Assembly: GCA_947475685.1 (NCBI GenBank)
Contig: CANJNC010000022.1
Location: 1-46,223 of the forward strand
Origin: Comamonadaceae bacterium
Lineage (GTDB): Bacteria > Pseudomonadota > Gammaproteobacteria > Burkholderiales > Burkholderiaceae_C
Length of the DNA stretch: 46,223 nt
Direction of reading: 5' to 3'
Shown here: positions 25,059 through 32,729 of the stretch, piece after piece
How the letters are laid out: every line of letters starts with the position of its first letter
Position numbering within the stretch: the stretch's first letter is position 1
Program-made: the position numbers and the translations under genes
The notes under the pieces: generated by a model
Told to the model about the DNA's origin: nothing
What the model saw: the letters and a program-made list of their open reading frames with translations, nothing else
The model's database searches: none

Positions 25059-26879
25059 ATGAGCACCTCAGATCAACCCAAAGAAGCCGCCCCCCTCGCT
25101 CGGCACACCCTACAAGACCATCAATACGGTGAGGACTATGCTCACACCCACGATGGGGATGCAGATCACGATCACGATCACGACAACTTTTCTGCAGACG
25201 ATCCCTCACAGGAGTCTTTATGGAGGCAAGACAATGTGATCTTGCACAGCGTTGGCATTGATGTGGGCTCGTCTGGCACGCAAGTCGTCTTTTCAAAAAT
25301 TCACCTCAGGCGCATTGCCGAGGATCTCTCTTCTCGCTATACCGTGGTGGATCGACAACCCTTGTACCAATCCCCCATTTCTCTCACTCCCTATTTAAGC
25401 GACACCACGATGGATGCCAAAGCACTTGGCGCCATCATTGACCGGGCCTACCAGGCCGCGGGCTTGCACCCTGACGATGTGGATGCTGGGGCCGTGATTT
25501 TGACGGGAGAGGCTCTCAGGCGCGAGAACAGCGAATCCATTGCAGCGATCTTGGCCGAGCAAGGGGGTGAATTTGTTTGCGCGGCAGCTGGGCACCACAT
25601 GGAATCCATGCTGGCCGTCTTTGGCTCTGGTGCGGCCAAACGGTCCTATGATCAAAAGCACAGAATATTGAATGTGGATATCGGCGGGGGCACCACCAAA
25701 CTTGGACTCGTTCAAAACGGCGAGTTGGTCGCTACGGCGGCAGTTCATTTAGGGGGCCGTCTTCTTGTCGTGAACGAGTCCAATGTGATCACCCGACTCG
25801 ACCCAGCAGGTCATTACCTGGCTCAACAAGCCGGGTTTGAGTGGCAATTGGGCATGAAGGTGCAACGCCAAGAGTTGGCACACGTTGCTCAATGGATGGC
25901 GCAAGCCCTCATTCGTGTCTTGACGCAAATGTTCAGCAAAGCCGATCTTGAGCATTTGTTTTTGACCGACCCGATTGAACGCTTTGGCGACATTGATGGC
26001 ATCATGTTCTCTGGGGGTGTAGGCGAGTATGTCTACAAGCGAGAGGTTCGGGATTTTGGCGACTTGGGTAAATTGTTTGGCCAAGCCATTCGCGAATTGT
26101 TGGATGCAAATGCTTTGGGTATTGAACTCTTACCTGCTGGCGAATGCATTCGTGCAACCGTGCTTGGCGCCTCCGAGTACAGCGTGCAGTTGAGCGGCAA
26201 CACCACCTTCATCTCCGAGCCCGGTCTTCTCTTGCCCAGAAAAAACCTTCAGGTCATCCCCTTGACCACGGTGCTTGGCGAGCACATCCATGTCGATGAG
26301 ATTGCCAAGGATTTGAAGCAATCCTTTACCCGGCATGACCTGCAAGAAGGGCAACAAGATGTCGCCATTTCCCTCAGGTGGTTGGGTGCACCGTCTTATG
26401 ATCGCCTCTCAAAGTTGGCAAACGGCATCGTATCAGCCCTTGCCAACACGGTCTCTCAAAAGCGGCCCCTGTTCATTGTCACCGATGGCGACATTGCACA
26501 CAACTTGGGCCATATTCTCCAAGAAGACCCTCGCGTACAAAGCGAGCTTTTGGTGATCGATGGCGTGACCTTATGGGGCTTTGATTTCATTGATTTGGGC
26601 CGCATCAGAATGCCCTCTTACACGGTGCCAGTGACTGTCAAATCCTTGGTCTTTAATGAAGACCCCCATGCTCACGGCAAATCCGACATGAACGACTGGC
26701 ACGAGCATGGAGATGGTCACATGCACCGACACGCTCACCACACTCCTTCGCATGAAGCGCAGCATGCCCATGGCCATGGGCAAGGGGAGCACCATCACCA
26801 CCCTCACGACCATGAGCATGAGCATAAAGAAGGGCACGGACATGACCTACAAGGACATGACGGCCCCTCCCAACCATAA
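25059..26879 (+). CDS. EutA-family ASKHA ATPase with His-rich termini
   Basis: A 606-residue protein whose core (about residues 60-530) matches EutA, the reactivating factor of B12-dependent ethanolamine ammonia-lyase. It keeps the ASKHA ATP-binding signatures: SVGIDVGSSGTQVVF (phosphate 1), LNVDIGGGTTKLGL (phosphate 2) and MFSGGVGEYV (adenosine). EutA is usually about 470 residues. The extra length is an N-terminal His/Asp stretch (H29-H41, HTHDGDADHDHDHD) and a C-terminal tail with about two dozen His in under 70 residues. Such tails bind Ni2+, Co2+ or Zn2+ in nickel and zinc chaperones. No eutB or eutC is in the window, and the neighbours are a NiCoT permease, NikR and a G3E GTPase. I infer metal-linked enzyme reactivation or maturation rather than ethanolamine use. 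Confidence 0.85.
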   Translation: MSTSDQPKEAAPLARHTLQDHQYGEDYAHTHDGDADHDHDHDNFSADDPSQESLWRQDNVILHSVGIDVGSSGTQVVFSKIHLRRIAEDLSSRYTVVDRQPLYQSPISLTPYLSDTTMDAKALGAIIDRAYQAAGLHPDDVDAGAVILTGEALRRENSESIAAILAEQGGEFVCAAAGHHMESMLAVFGSGAAKRSYDQKHRILNVDIGGGTTKLGLVQNGELVATAAVHLGGRLLVVNESNVITRLDPAGHYLAQQAGFEWQLGMKVQRQELAHVAQWMAQALIRVLTQMFSKADLEHLFLTDPIERFGDIDGIMFSGGVGEYVYKREVRDFGDLGKLFGQAIRELLDANALGIELLPAGECIRATVLGASEYSVQLSGNTTFISEPGLLLPRKNLQVIPLTTVLGEHIHVDEIAKDLKQSFTRHDLQEGQQDVAISLRWLGAPSYDRLSKLANGIVSALANTVSQKRPLFIVTDGDIAHNLGHILQEDPRVQSELLVIDGVTLWGFDFIDLGRIRMPSYTVPVTVKSLVFNEDPHAHGKSDMNDWHEHGDGHMHRHAHHTPSHEAQHAHGHGQGEHHHHPHDHEHEHKEGHGHDLQGHDGPSQP

Positions 26880-26925
26880 GGGGCTGATACCTCTTTTGAT
26901 CTGCCACCAAGTTTTGAGTCATGAT

Positions 26926-26960
26926 TTACCCTAGAGCATTAAAACAACCTTTAGCGGTAA
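26926..26960. promoter_or_regulatory. Imperfect inverted repeat before the Ni/Co permease gene
   Basis: TTACCCTA (26926-26933) and TAGCGGTAA (26952-26960) form a near-perfect dyad separated by 18 bases, ending 21 bases before the permease ATG. The long spacing is like NikR operators (two half-sites with a 16-base gap), but the half-site sequence differs from the E. coli consensus GTATGA. Confidence 0.3.
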
Positions 26961-26981
26961 GAATAATTTAGAATTCGTCAC

Positions 26982-27797
26982 ATGTCTGAATTGATCTCCT
27001 CCTCCCTTTGGCCAACGCTTGGACTTTTGCTCGCTTTGGGGTTCAGGCACGGACTCGACCCGGATCACATTGCAGCGGTTGATGGGCTCACGCGCATGCG
27101 CTTTAAAGCACAAAATTATTGGTCAGCCAGGCTCACTGGATTTCAGTTTGCCAGCGGTCACAGTTTGACGGTGTTGCTCGCGACCATGGTTTTTTATTGG
27201 TATGGCATTGAAATGCCCTTGTGGTTGGACCAACTGGGTCTTTGGATATCAAGCCTTTTTTTGTTGTGGTTGGCATTCACAAATTTCCGATATTGTCTCT
27301 CGGGTGCAAGCCACGCTCATCCAAGCGGCTTGATCCAAAGTTTCATCTTAAAGAGTCTCGGTCCCTTTGCCCATCCCATGGGCGTTGGTTTTGCCTTTGC
27401 ATTGTCACTGGACACTTTGGGTCAAGCCGGACTGATGGCCGCCAAGGGCCATGAATTGGGTGGGTTTGCGATGATCGTGCTCTTTGCCTTGAGCTTTGGT
27501 TTTGGCATGGTGATGGCCGACTCACTCAACGGCTTCATTGTGCATTGGGTGGTAAAGCAAAGTGAACAATTGGCCAAACACACGGCTCGCTTGATGAGTG
27601 GCGTGATCGCCCTCTTGTCATTGATGGTCGTGTTCTTTGGTCTGATTAAACATCTTGACCACCAAATCGATGAGCTGTGGTCAGCCCATGGCGCTTGGAT
27701 TGGCATTGCTTTGACCCTCACGTTGCTGATCTTGTTCATGTACGACAAATTCATACACCGCGACAAAGAGCCTTATTTTTCCAAGTCATTGTCCTGA
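26982..27797 (+). CDS. NiCoT-family nickel/cobalt permease (short form)
   Basis: A 271-residue inner-membrane protein with about 7-8 hydrophobic helices. The family signature in the first helix pair is RHGLDPDHIAAVD (residues 22-34), matching the HoxN/NixA motif RHA-x-DADHIAAID, whose His and Asp bind the metal. The second conserved motif is recognisable in GHSLTVLLA, and the third in LGFDTVTE-like form as FALSLDTLGQAG. Family members are usually 330-350 residues, so this is a compact version lacking part of the central loop. It would import Ni2+ and/or Co2+. It lies between the EutA-like gene and nikR and is probably NikR-controlled. Confidence 0.85.
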   Translation: MSELISSSLWPTLGLLLALGFRHGLDPDHIAAVDGLTRMRFKAQNYWSARLTGFQFASGHSLTVLLATMVFYWYGIEMPLWLDQLGLWISSLFLLWLAFTNFRYCLSGASHAHPSGLIQSFILKSLGPFAHPMGVGFAFALSLDTLGQAGLMAAKGHELGGFAMIVLFALSFGFGMVMADSLNGFIVHWVVKQSEQLAKHTARLMSGVIALLSLMVVFFGLIKHLDHQIDELWSAHGAWIGIALTLTLLILFMYDKFIHRDKEPYFSKSLS

Positions 27798-27800
27798 TCA

Positions 27801-27814
27801 CGTCTGAAGAGACG
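27801..27814. terminator. Short hairpin between convergent permease and nikR
   Basis: CGTCT-GAAG-AGACG gives a 5-bp stem with a stable-looking GAAG tetraloop just after the permease stop. No T-run follows, so Rho-independent termination is uncertain. Confidence 0.3.
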
Positions 27815-27864
27815 GTCGCGCATTGGCAGCAAAAAACCAAACACCCCTATAACCCCTCTGGTAT

Positions 27865-28335
27865 CTAAATATTTGGCTTTAAGTGCATGTGTGGCATCCC
27901 ATGTGCATGGTCATGCCCCTCAATATCGTTTTGAACCGTCACGGGCACGAAATTGACCGACCCATGGCGCACGCCTCGCTGAGACATCACGCGCTCGGCC
28001 AAGGATCTGACCTCTTTGCTCGGGCCCCTTAGAAAGGCCACTTCCAAGCAGTTGTTGTGGTCCATGTGCAACTGCATGTTTGAAACCGTCAAATGGTGGT
28101 GTTCATGTTGAAGGTGTGCGATTCTTTCAGCCAAAGTTCGATCTCTTTGATCGTAGACGTATCCCAAAGAAGCCACGCAATGCTCACTCTTGTTGCGCTT
28201 CATGGCTTCTTGAGAGTGCCACCCTCGGATGAGGTCTCTGACCGCTTCAGACCTGGATGCATAGCCATGCTGGGCGGACATTTCATCCAATATACCGGCC
28301 AACTCTGGGTCAAGTGAAATGGTGATTCTCTCCAC
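27865..28335 (-). CDS. nikR: NikR-type nickel-responsive regulator
   Basis: A 156-residue NikR: a ribbon-helix-helix DNA-binding domain (ERITISLDPELAGILDEM ... SRSEAVRDLIRG) and an ACT-like nickel-sensing domain. Aligned with E. coli NikR, the high-affinity Ni ligands H76, H89 and C95 are present (QHEHHHLTVSN, LHMDHNNCLEV), but H87 is Gln. A His-rich C-terminal tail (GHDHAHGMPHMH) is added, which could bind extra metal. The GTG at 28335 is chosen because AGGAG lies 7-8 bases upstream; the in-frame TTG at 28350 would overlap that site. The gene is convergent with the permease and divergent from the GTPase. It likely represses nickel uptake when Ni is ample. Confidence 0.9.
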   Translation of the reverse strand: MERITISLDPELAGILDEMSAQHGYASRSEAVRDLIRGWHSQEAMKRNKSEHCVASLGYVYDQRDRTLAERIAHLQHEHHHLTVSNMQLHMDHNNCLEVAFLRGPSKEVRSLAERVMSQRGVRHGSVNFVPVTVQNDIEGHDHAHGMPHMHLKPNI

Positions 28336-28435
28336 AATGACTCTCCTCAATGAAGGTTCATAAAAATTTAAATCTTCGCAGAGTATAGCTTTGAAGTTTT
28401 TTTAGAGAAAATAGCCCTACCCATTCGTTTGACCC

Positions 28436-29494
28436 ATGACCATTCAAAAAATACCCATTTATCTCCTGACAGGCTTTCTAGGCAGTGGCAAAACCACTTT
28501 GCTCAAAGAATGGCTCAAGCACACAGAGCTCAAAGACGCTGCTCTCATCATCAACGAATTGGGCGAAGTCGGCGTTGATCAAGCCTTGCTCACCAACGCA
28601 TCCGAAGCGGCCTCTTTGGTGGCCAACGCTTGCGTGTGCTGCACAGGATTGCCCGGACTGTCTCAAGCCCTTGAAGATCTTTTTTGGGCCAGGCTTGAAA
28701 GACGTGTTCACAAATTTCCACAACTCATCATCGAGACCACAGGCCTTGCCATGCCAGGTCCTATTTTGGAAACCCTGGCTCAAAACCCCCTCCTTTTGGA
28801 GCGCTATGAATGGGCTGGAACCCTCACATGTGTGGGCGCCAACGCCTACAAGGAGGTCATGCTGGAATTCAAAGAAGCCCAGGCTCAATTGACCCACGCC
28901 GATATCTGCATCCTCACCAAAACCGATTTGTTGGATGAAGAGAGCCATGCGTTGGCGCGACTGCAGTTGAGCGAATTCTTTGCCCACCACGGTTTAAAGA
29001 CACCGCTTCTTTCTTCCAAGCTTGCAAGCTTAAGTGCACGAGAGGTGCTTGACGCATTGGCCACTTTCAAAAGCTTATCTCAGGTTCAGCAGGCTCAGCA
29101 AACACAATCATGCGAACCTGGTCATGAACATGTTCATGACCATGGCCACAGCACACACCTTCACGCTCAAGCGCACTTTTGGAGTTTTCCAGAGACGTCT
29201 TCATTGGCGCACACTCTGCTTAAAGTGCAAGAACTCAAAAACTTGCTGGGCTCACATTTACTCAGAGTCAAAGGATTCATTCAGTGCCCCGAAGGCGTGC
29301 AAGTGATCCAAATGTCGCCCTTTGACGCGCAGGCCACGGTTTCTGTCTATGAAGAAGATCATGGCTCAAGGGACCCAAACGGCGCAAAAACACCGTGGGG
29401 GTTGACTGTCATCGTGAGCAGTCAATTGCAAGCGTCTCGTGTGCATGAAATGAATGAACTCTTGGGCTTGTCTCAACTCTCCCAGTTTTCCTAA
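28436..29494 (+). CDS. COG0523/G3E-family GTPase (CobW-like metallochaperone)
   Basis: A 352-residue GTPase. Walker A is GFLGSGKT (residues 13-20), followed by NELGEVGVDQALL and the metal-binding CVCC (66-69) of the GCxCC-type motif. The second half has the CobW C-terminal domain. A His-rich insertion (HEHVHDHGHSTHLHA, about residues 225-247) links the two halves. COG0523 proteins deliver Zn, Co, Ni or Fe to client proteins; UreG and HypB are nickel relatives. Beside nikR and the Ni/Co permease, nickel or cobalt is the most likely metal here, and the EutA-like ATPase is a candidate partner. Confidence 0.9.
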   Translation: MTIQKIPIYLLTGFLGSGKTTLLKEWLKHTELKDAALIINELGEVGVDQALLTNASEAASLVANACVCCTGLPGLSQALEDLFWARLERRVHKFPQLIIETTGLAMPGPILETLAQNPLLLERYEWAGTLTCVGANAYKEVMLEFKEAQAQLTHADICILTKTDLLDEESHALARLQLSEFFAHHGLKTPLLSSKLASLSAREVLDALATFKSLSQVQQAQQTQSCEPGHEHVHDHGHSTHLHAQAHFWSFPETSSLAHTLLKVQELKNLLGSHLLRVKGFIQCPEGVQVIQMSPFDAQATVSVYEEDHGSRDPNGAKTPWGLTVIVSSQLQASRVHEMNELLGLSQLSQFS

Positions 29495-29523
29495 GCGCCC
29501 AGCAGCTTGTCGCTACACATCCC

Positions 29524-30633
29524 TCAGGCCCACGGGTCAATGGTCATGTGGATTGCATCTTCAGCACCTTTTCCAACCAAGGTATTGAGTGCAAATTCTG
29601 TTTGATCCAATCCAAATTTATGCGTGCTCATGGCTTGCACATTGTGTCGATTGTGTGCAATCAGTTGCAAGGCCATCTCAACCGATTCGAAACTGTGTCC
29701 ACGCATGCCTTTGACGGTTAAAAATCGGGCAATGATCATGTCGCTGTCAAAGGATGGAACTTTGGCGCTTTTAAGCCCACCCAAAATCACACGTCCTCTT
29801 TTTCTTGTCAGTTGCAAAGCGCTTACCACCGACTCGGTGCCACCGGACGCGCAATCGATGACCAAATCGGCCATCAAGCCACCCGTCCAATCTGCGACGG
29901 TTTCAAGTAAATCAACCTCTCCAATGGCCAGCGTGTGATGTGCGCCCAATTGCTTGGCCACTGCCAAACGCTTTTGATCCGTTGGGTTAGACAGACCTGT
30001 CACGATGATTTTCTCTGCCCCCGCCTCCCTGGCAGCGATCACACAAGACAAGCCTTGTTGGCCCGGGCCTTGAATCACCACACATTGGCCAGGTCCTATG
30101 CCACCTTGAAGGTAGGTCCATTCAATCCCGTTGGACATGGGCAAAGCAAGCGCAGCATACTTGGGATCTAACCCATCCGGCACCCGATGAAACACGGTAT
30201 TGATATCCAACTCCATGTATTGGCTGTAGCCACCCCATAAACCAGAACCCACATTCAACCCCGTGGCGCCATAGCGATGTCCCCCAAGTCGCCAATCGGT
30301 CGCATTGCACAAACGGAAATCTCCATCGCGACAAAAGTGACAGTGCCCGCAAGGCAAATACTCCTCCAGCGCCACCAAGTCACCCTCCTTGACCCCAAAT
30401 TTCCTGGCCGCCAATGCGCCCATGGACTGCACGCGTCCCACAATCTCATGGCCCAAAATCACCGGTCCACGCGTTTTGGGAAGGTTTTGAAAATAAGCCC
30501 AATCGCTGCCACACACCCCCGTGATGTCAACTTTAAGCAAACCCGATTCGGCTTTGGGTGCTGGGATTTGAAACTCTTGAATGTCAATTTTGGAGCCTGC
30601 AAGCGCCACTGCCGCTTTAAAGGTGTTGGACAT
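29524..30633 (-). CDS. Zinc-dependent alcohol dehydrogenase (MDR family)
   Basis: A 369-residue medium-chain dehydrogenase. Catalytic zinc residues are in GVCGSDWAY (Cys) and LGHEIVG (His, Glu). The structural zinc loop is CGHCHFCRDGDFRLC with four Cys. The Rossmann motif is VIQGPGQQGLSCVIA. It should oxidise an alcohol or cis-diol-type product with NAD(P)+. It lies on the same strand 153 bases after the Rieske oxygenase gene, so it could process that enzyme's product. A 26-base region with arms AAAGATT/AATCTTT sits just upstream of its start and may be an operator. Confidence 0.92.
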   Translation of the reverse strand: MSNTFKAAVALAGSKIDIQEFQIPAPKAESGLLKVDITGVCGSDWAYFQNLPKTRGPVILGHEIVGRVQSMGALAARKFGVKEGDLVALEEYLPCGHCHFCRDGDFRLCNATDWRLGGHRYGATGLNVGSGLWGGYSQYMELDINTVFHRVPDGLDPKYAALALPMSNGIEWTYLQGGIGPGQCVVIQGPGQQGLSCVIAAREAGAEKIIVTGLSNPTDQKRLAVAKQLGAHHTLAIGEVDLLETVADWTGGLMADLVIDCASGGTESVVSALQLTRKRGRVILGGLKSAKVPSFDSDMIIARFLTVKGMRGHSFESVEMALQLIAHNRHNVQAMSTHKFGLDQTEFALNTLVGKGAEDAIHMTIDPWA

Positions 30634-30660
30634 GTTTGAAATTGCTTTCTAAGCGTTGGC

Positions 30661-30686
30661 AAAGATTTGTCAAAAAAATAATCTTT
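30661..30686. promoter_or_regulatory. Inverted repeat upstream of the alcohol dehydrogenase
   Basis: AAAGATT and AATCTTT separated by 12 bases, about 30 bases before the dehydrogenase start on the minus strand. AT-rich and of uncertain meaning. Confidence 0.25.
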
Positions 30687-30786
30687 GAGGTAGTCAGAAA
30701 TACGCCCGCCCGCATGGGAGGGAGGGTCTCTTTGGAATGCGTGAGTGCGTGAGTGCGCTTTGACTAAAACACCTCTCACTCACCGC

Positions 30787-32073
30787 TCACACTGTTGCGT
30801 GGGGCTTACCAGGTACGGCCTTGAAATGCTCTTTGGCCGCGTCTTTGTACTGCAAGTCTCGCTTTAAAAGCACCGCCACCGAGCGCACCTTTTGTTGCTC
30901 AGGCAACAAGCCAGGAGGATCAAAATTGGGATCGGCTTGAAGTGCTTTGGCCGCTTTCATCAAGCGCTGCCGAGCCATGATGATGCCGTTGTCGGTCGAG
31001 ACCAAATTTTCTTTGGTGCGGTCTTGGATCGGGCCCATGCTCTCTTGCAAGGAGGCGTCTTGCATGCCAATGCCTTTGATGCCACTGTAGTAAATGCCTG
31101 AGCGCTGTGCATCTCGGTCCATCAAGTAGTCGTTGGTCTTGTTTTGCAAAGGCACATAATTCTTGTCCACAACCACATGCACACCATGACCCTCAATCAT
31201 GGCTTGTCGCTCCTCTTTGCTCAGCGCACGGGTGGGGTGGTAATCAAAACTCCATGCCCAGCAGCGGGTGTCATCGATGGGCACCCAAAAGTGTCCATGC
31301 AAGGGGTGATCCGCTCTTGGGGCCACCATGGTAAAGGTGGGCATGATCCAAGGCGTGACGCGCCAATAATATTGATCATCCTCAGCGTTTCTTCTGGCAC
31401 CTACAAAAAGCCCGCCATCGGTGTCGACCACTTCAAAGACTGGCTTGAAGTCGCTTTGATTGTATTGATTGCCCTTGGAGCCTTTGAACAAGGGATCACT
31501 ATTCAAACTGCCTCCATGCAAAAAGGAGACATGGCTGGAGTCAATGCCGCCCTCCATGGCTTGCAGCCAGTTGCAGTCTTGCAAACGCTTGGATGTGTAG
31601 GTCTGCTCCAACTTGACCGTGCAAAACTCCCAAGCAGGCAGGGCGGGCTGTTTATCAGCTGGTCCCATGTAGACCCATATCACCCCACCTTGCTCAACCA
31701 TGGGATATGACTTTAACTTGACCTTTTCGCAATAGCCACTTTGAGCATCTTCTGAGGGCACTTCCACACAATTGCCTTTGACGTTGTACTTCCAACCGTG
31801 ATAAGGACAACGAATGCCATTTTCTTCGTTGCGCCCAAACCAAAGCGAGACACCGCGATGGGCACAAAACTCATCAATCAAACCCAACTGGCCTGAGGAG
31901 TCTCTAAAGGCCAAAAGCTTTTCTGACATCAACTCCAGCCTCACAGGCGCACAGTCTGGAGCGGGCAACTCCTCGGACAAGAGTGCAGGCAACCAAAACC
32001 GCCTGAATAAATTGCCCATGGCAGACCCAGGGCCTGTTTGTGTCACTAAATCGTTTTGTTCTTTTTTAAGCAT
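30787..32073 (-). CDS. Rieske non-heme iron oxygenase, alpha subunit
   Basis: A 428-residue oxygenase. The Rieske [2Fe-2S] ligands are C70, H72, C89 and H92 (CAHRG and CPYHGW). The mononuclear iron triad appears in EGGIDSSHVSFLHGG (D178 bridging, H181, H186) with a later Asp expected near residue 370. The length and pattern fit the phthalate 4,5-dioxygenase / vanillate demethylase group, which lacks a beta subunit. No beta-subunit gene is adjacent. It would hydroxylate or O-demethylate an aromatic acid using electrons from the ferredoxin (divergent, 32245) and probably the reductase at 23967. The product may go to the alcohol dehydrogenase. A shared palindrome lies about 100 bases upstream. 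Confidence 0.92.
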   Translation of the reverse strand: MLKKEQNDLVTQTGPGSAMGNLFRRFWLPALLSEELPAPDCAPVRLELMSEKLLAFRDSSGQLGLIDEFCAHRGVSLWFGRNEENGIRCPYHGWKYNVKGNCVEVPSEDAQSGYCEKVKLKSYPMVEQGGVIWVYMGPADKQPALPAWEFCTVKLEQTYTSKRLQDCNWLQAMEGGIDSSHVSFLHGGSLNSDPLFKGSKGNQYNQSDFKPVFEVVDTDGGLFVGARRNAEDDQYYWRVTPWIMPTFTMVAPRADHPLHGHFWVPIDDTRCWAWSFDYHPTRALSKEERQAMIEGHGVHVVVDKNYVPLQNKTNDYLMDRDAQRSGIYYSGIKGIGMQDASLQESMGPIQDRTKENLVSTDNGIIMARQRLMKAAKALQADPNFDPPGLLPEQQKVRSVAVLLKRDLQYKDAAKEHFKAVPGKPHATV

Positions 32074-32170
32074 GGAAATTGCTCCGCTACAGTTTCTAAA
32101 ATAAAGGGGGGGGGAAGTCGTTTTTTGGAGTTTATAGGATCTGAAAAAGACCCCACATTTTATTGTTCAA

Positions 32171-32193
32171 TATAGAAGAACAGGGTTCTTATA
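32171..32193. promoter_or_regulatory. Candidate IclR operator, site C (Rieske genes)
   Basis: AAGAAC-AGG-GTTCTT dyad (32176-32190) with core GAACAGGGTTC, flanked by TATA-type bases as in site B (14 of 23 positions identical). It lies between the divergent oxygenase and ferredoxin genes, 52 bases from the ferredoxin start and about 98 from the oxygenase start. Confidence 0.5.
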
Positions 32194-32244
32194 TTAGAAA
32201 CAAGGTTATCATTGGGGCACCGTTTTTGTCAACAGGAGTTTTAA

Positions 32245-32562
32245 ATGTCGGCAGGATGCCAATACCTCTCTTTATGTAAAAAATCAGACGTCACTGAGGG
32301 CAAAGCCATCAAGATTGAAAAAAATGGGCTCACCCTTGCCGTCTTCAACATTGAAGGCGAGTACTTCGTGACGGATGACCTTTGCACACACGGCCCTGGC
32401 TCTTTGTCTGAAGGTGAGATCACGGGCGATGTGGTTGAGTGCGATTTTCACAACGGCTCCTTCAACATCAAAACTGGTGAACCGGTCGCACCTCCTTGCA
32501 TGATTCCATTGAAAGTCTACAAAACCTTGGTTGAGGCAGAAGACATCCACATCGAAGCTTAA
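32245..32562 (+). CDS. Rieske-type [2Fe-2S] ferredoxin
   Basis: A 105-residue single-domain ferredoxin of the BphF/NirD-like type. The cluster ligands are in DLCTHGPGSLSEG (Cys, His) and VECDFHNGSFNI (Cys, His). It starts with ATG 7 bases after AGGAG. It should shuttle electrons from the flavin reductase to the Rieske oxygenase whose gene is divergent, with a shared regulatory gap of 171 bases. A strong hairpin follows its stop at 32579-32603. Confidence 0.93.
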   Translation: MSAGCQYLSLCKKSDVTEGKAIKIEKNGLTLAVFNIEGEYFVTDDLCTHGPGSLSEGEITGDVVECDFHNGSFNIKTGEPVAPPCMIPLKVYKTLVEAEDIHIEA

Positions 32563-32578
32563 CGCTTTTGCCTGAAAC

Positions 32579-32603
32579 CCTTTTTGATGCAGATCAAAAA
32601 AGG
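32579..32603. terminator. Terminator-like hairpin after the Rieske ferredoxin gene
   Basis: CCTTTTTGAT pairs with ATCAAAAAAGG around a short GCAG loop. The stem is AT-rich with T and A runs on either strand, so it could stop both the ferredoxin transcript and the convergent TctC transcript. Confidence 0.6.
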
Positions 32604-32624
32604 CACCTAAGGCATGTAAGGTGA

Positions 32625-32706
32625 GGAAGGCAAAGAAGGCAAGGAAGGCCAGTTTGGCTCATCGACTCAAAGTCCAAGGCTTTTAGGAGCTTTTAGGAGG
32701 TTTTAG
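32625..32706. repeat. Two short tandem repeat arrays
   Basis: A 9-bp unit close to GGAAGGCAA is present three times (32625-32651), and about 28 bases further a 10-bp unit GCTTTTAGGA occurs two to three times (32679-32706). Both are in the gap between the convergent ferredoxin and TctC genes. They look like slippage-prone microsatellites; no spacer structure supports CRISPR. Confidence 0.7.
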
Positions 32707-32729
32707 CCCTTGCAATCAAACCCGCTTTT

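Noticed and set aside
25059-26879. Reading this region as an ethanolamine-utilisation operon
   Set aside because: Only the EutA-type ATPase is present; no eutB, eutC or microcompartment genes are near, and the neighbours are nickel genes.
26571-26922. Minus-strand frames opposite the His-rich tail of the EutA-like protein
   Set aside because: Low-complexity shadows of the His codons; no start signals.
32625-32706. CRISPR-like array
   Set aside because: Units of 9-10 bases directly adjoin without unique spacers and no cas genes are in the window.
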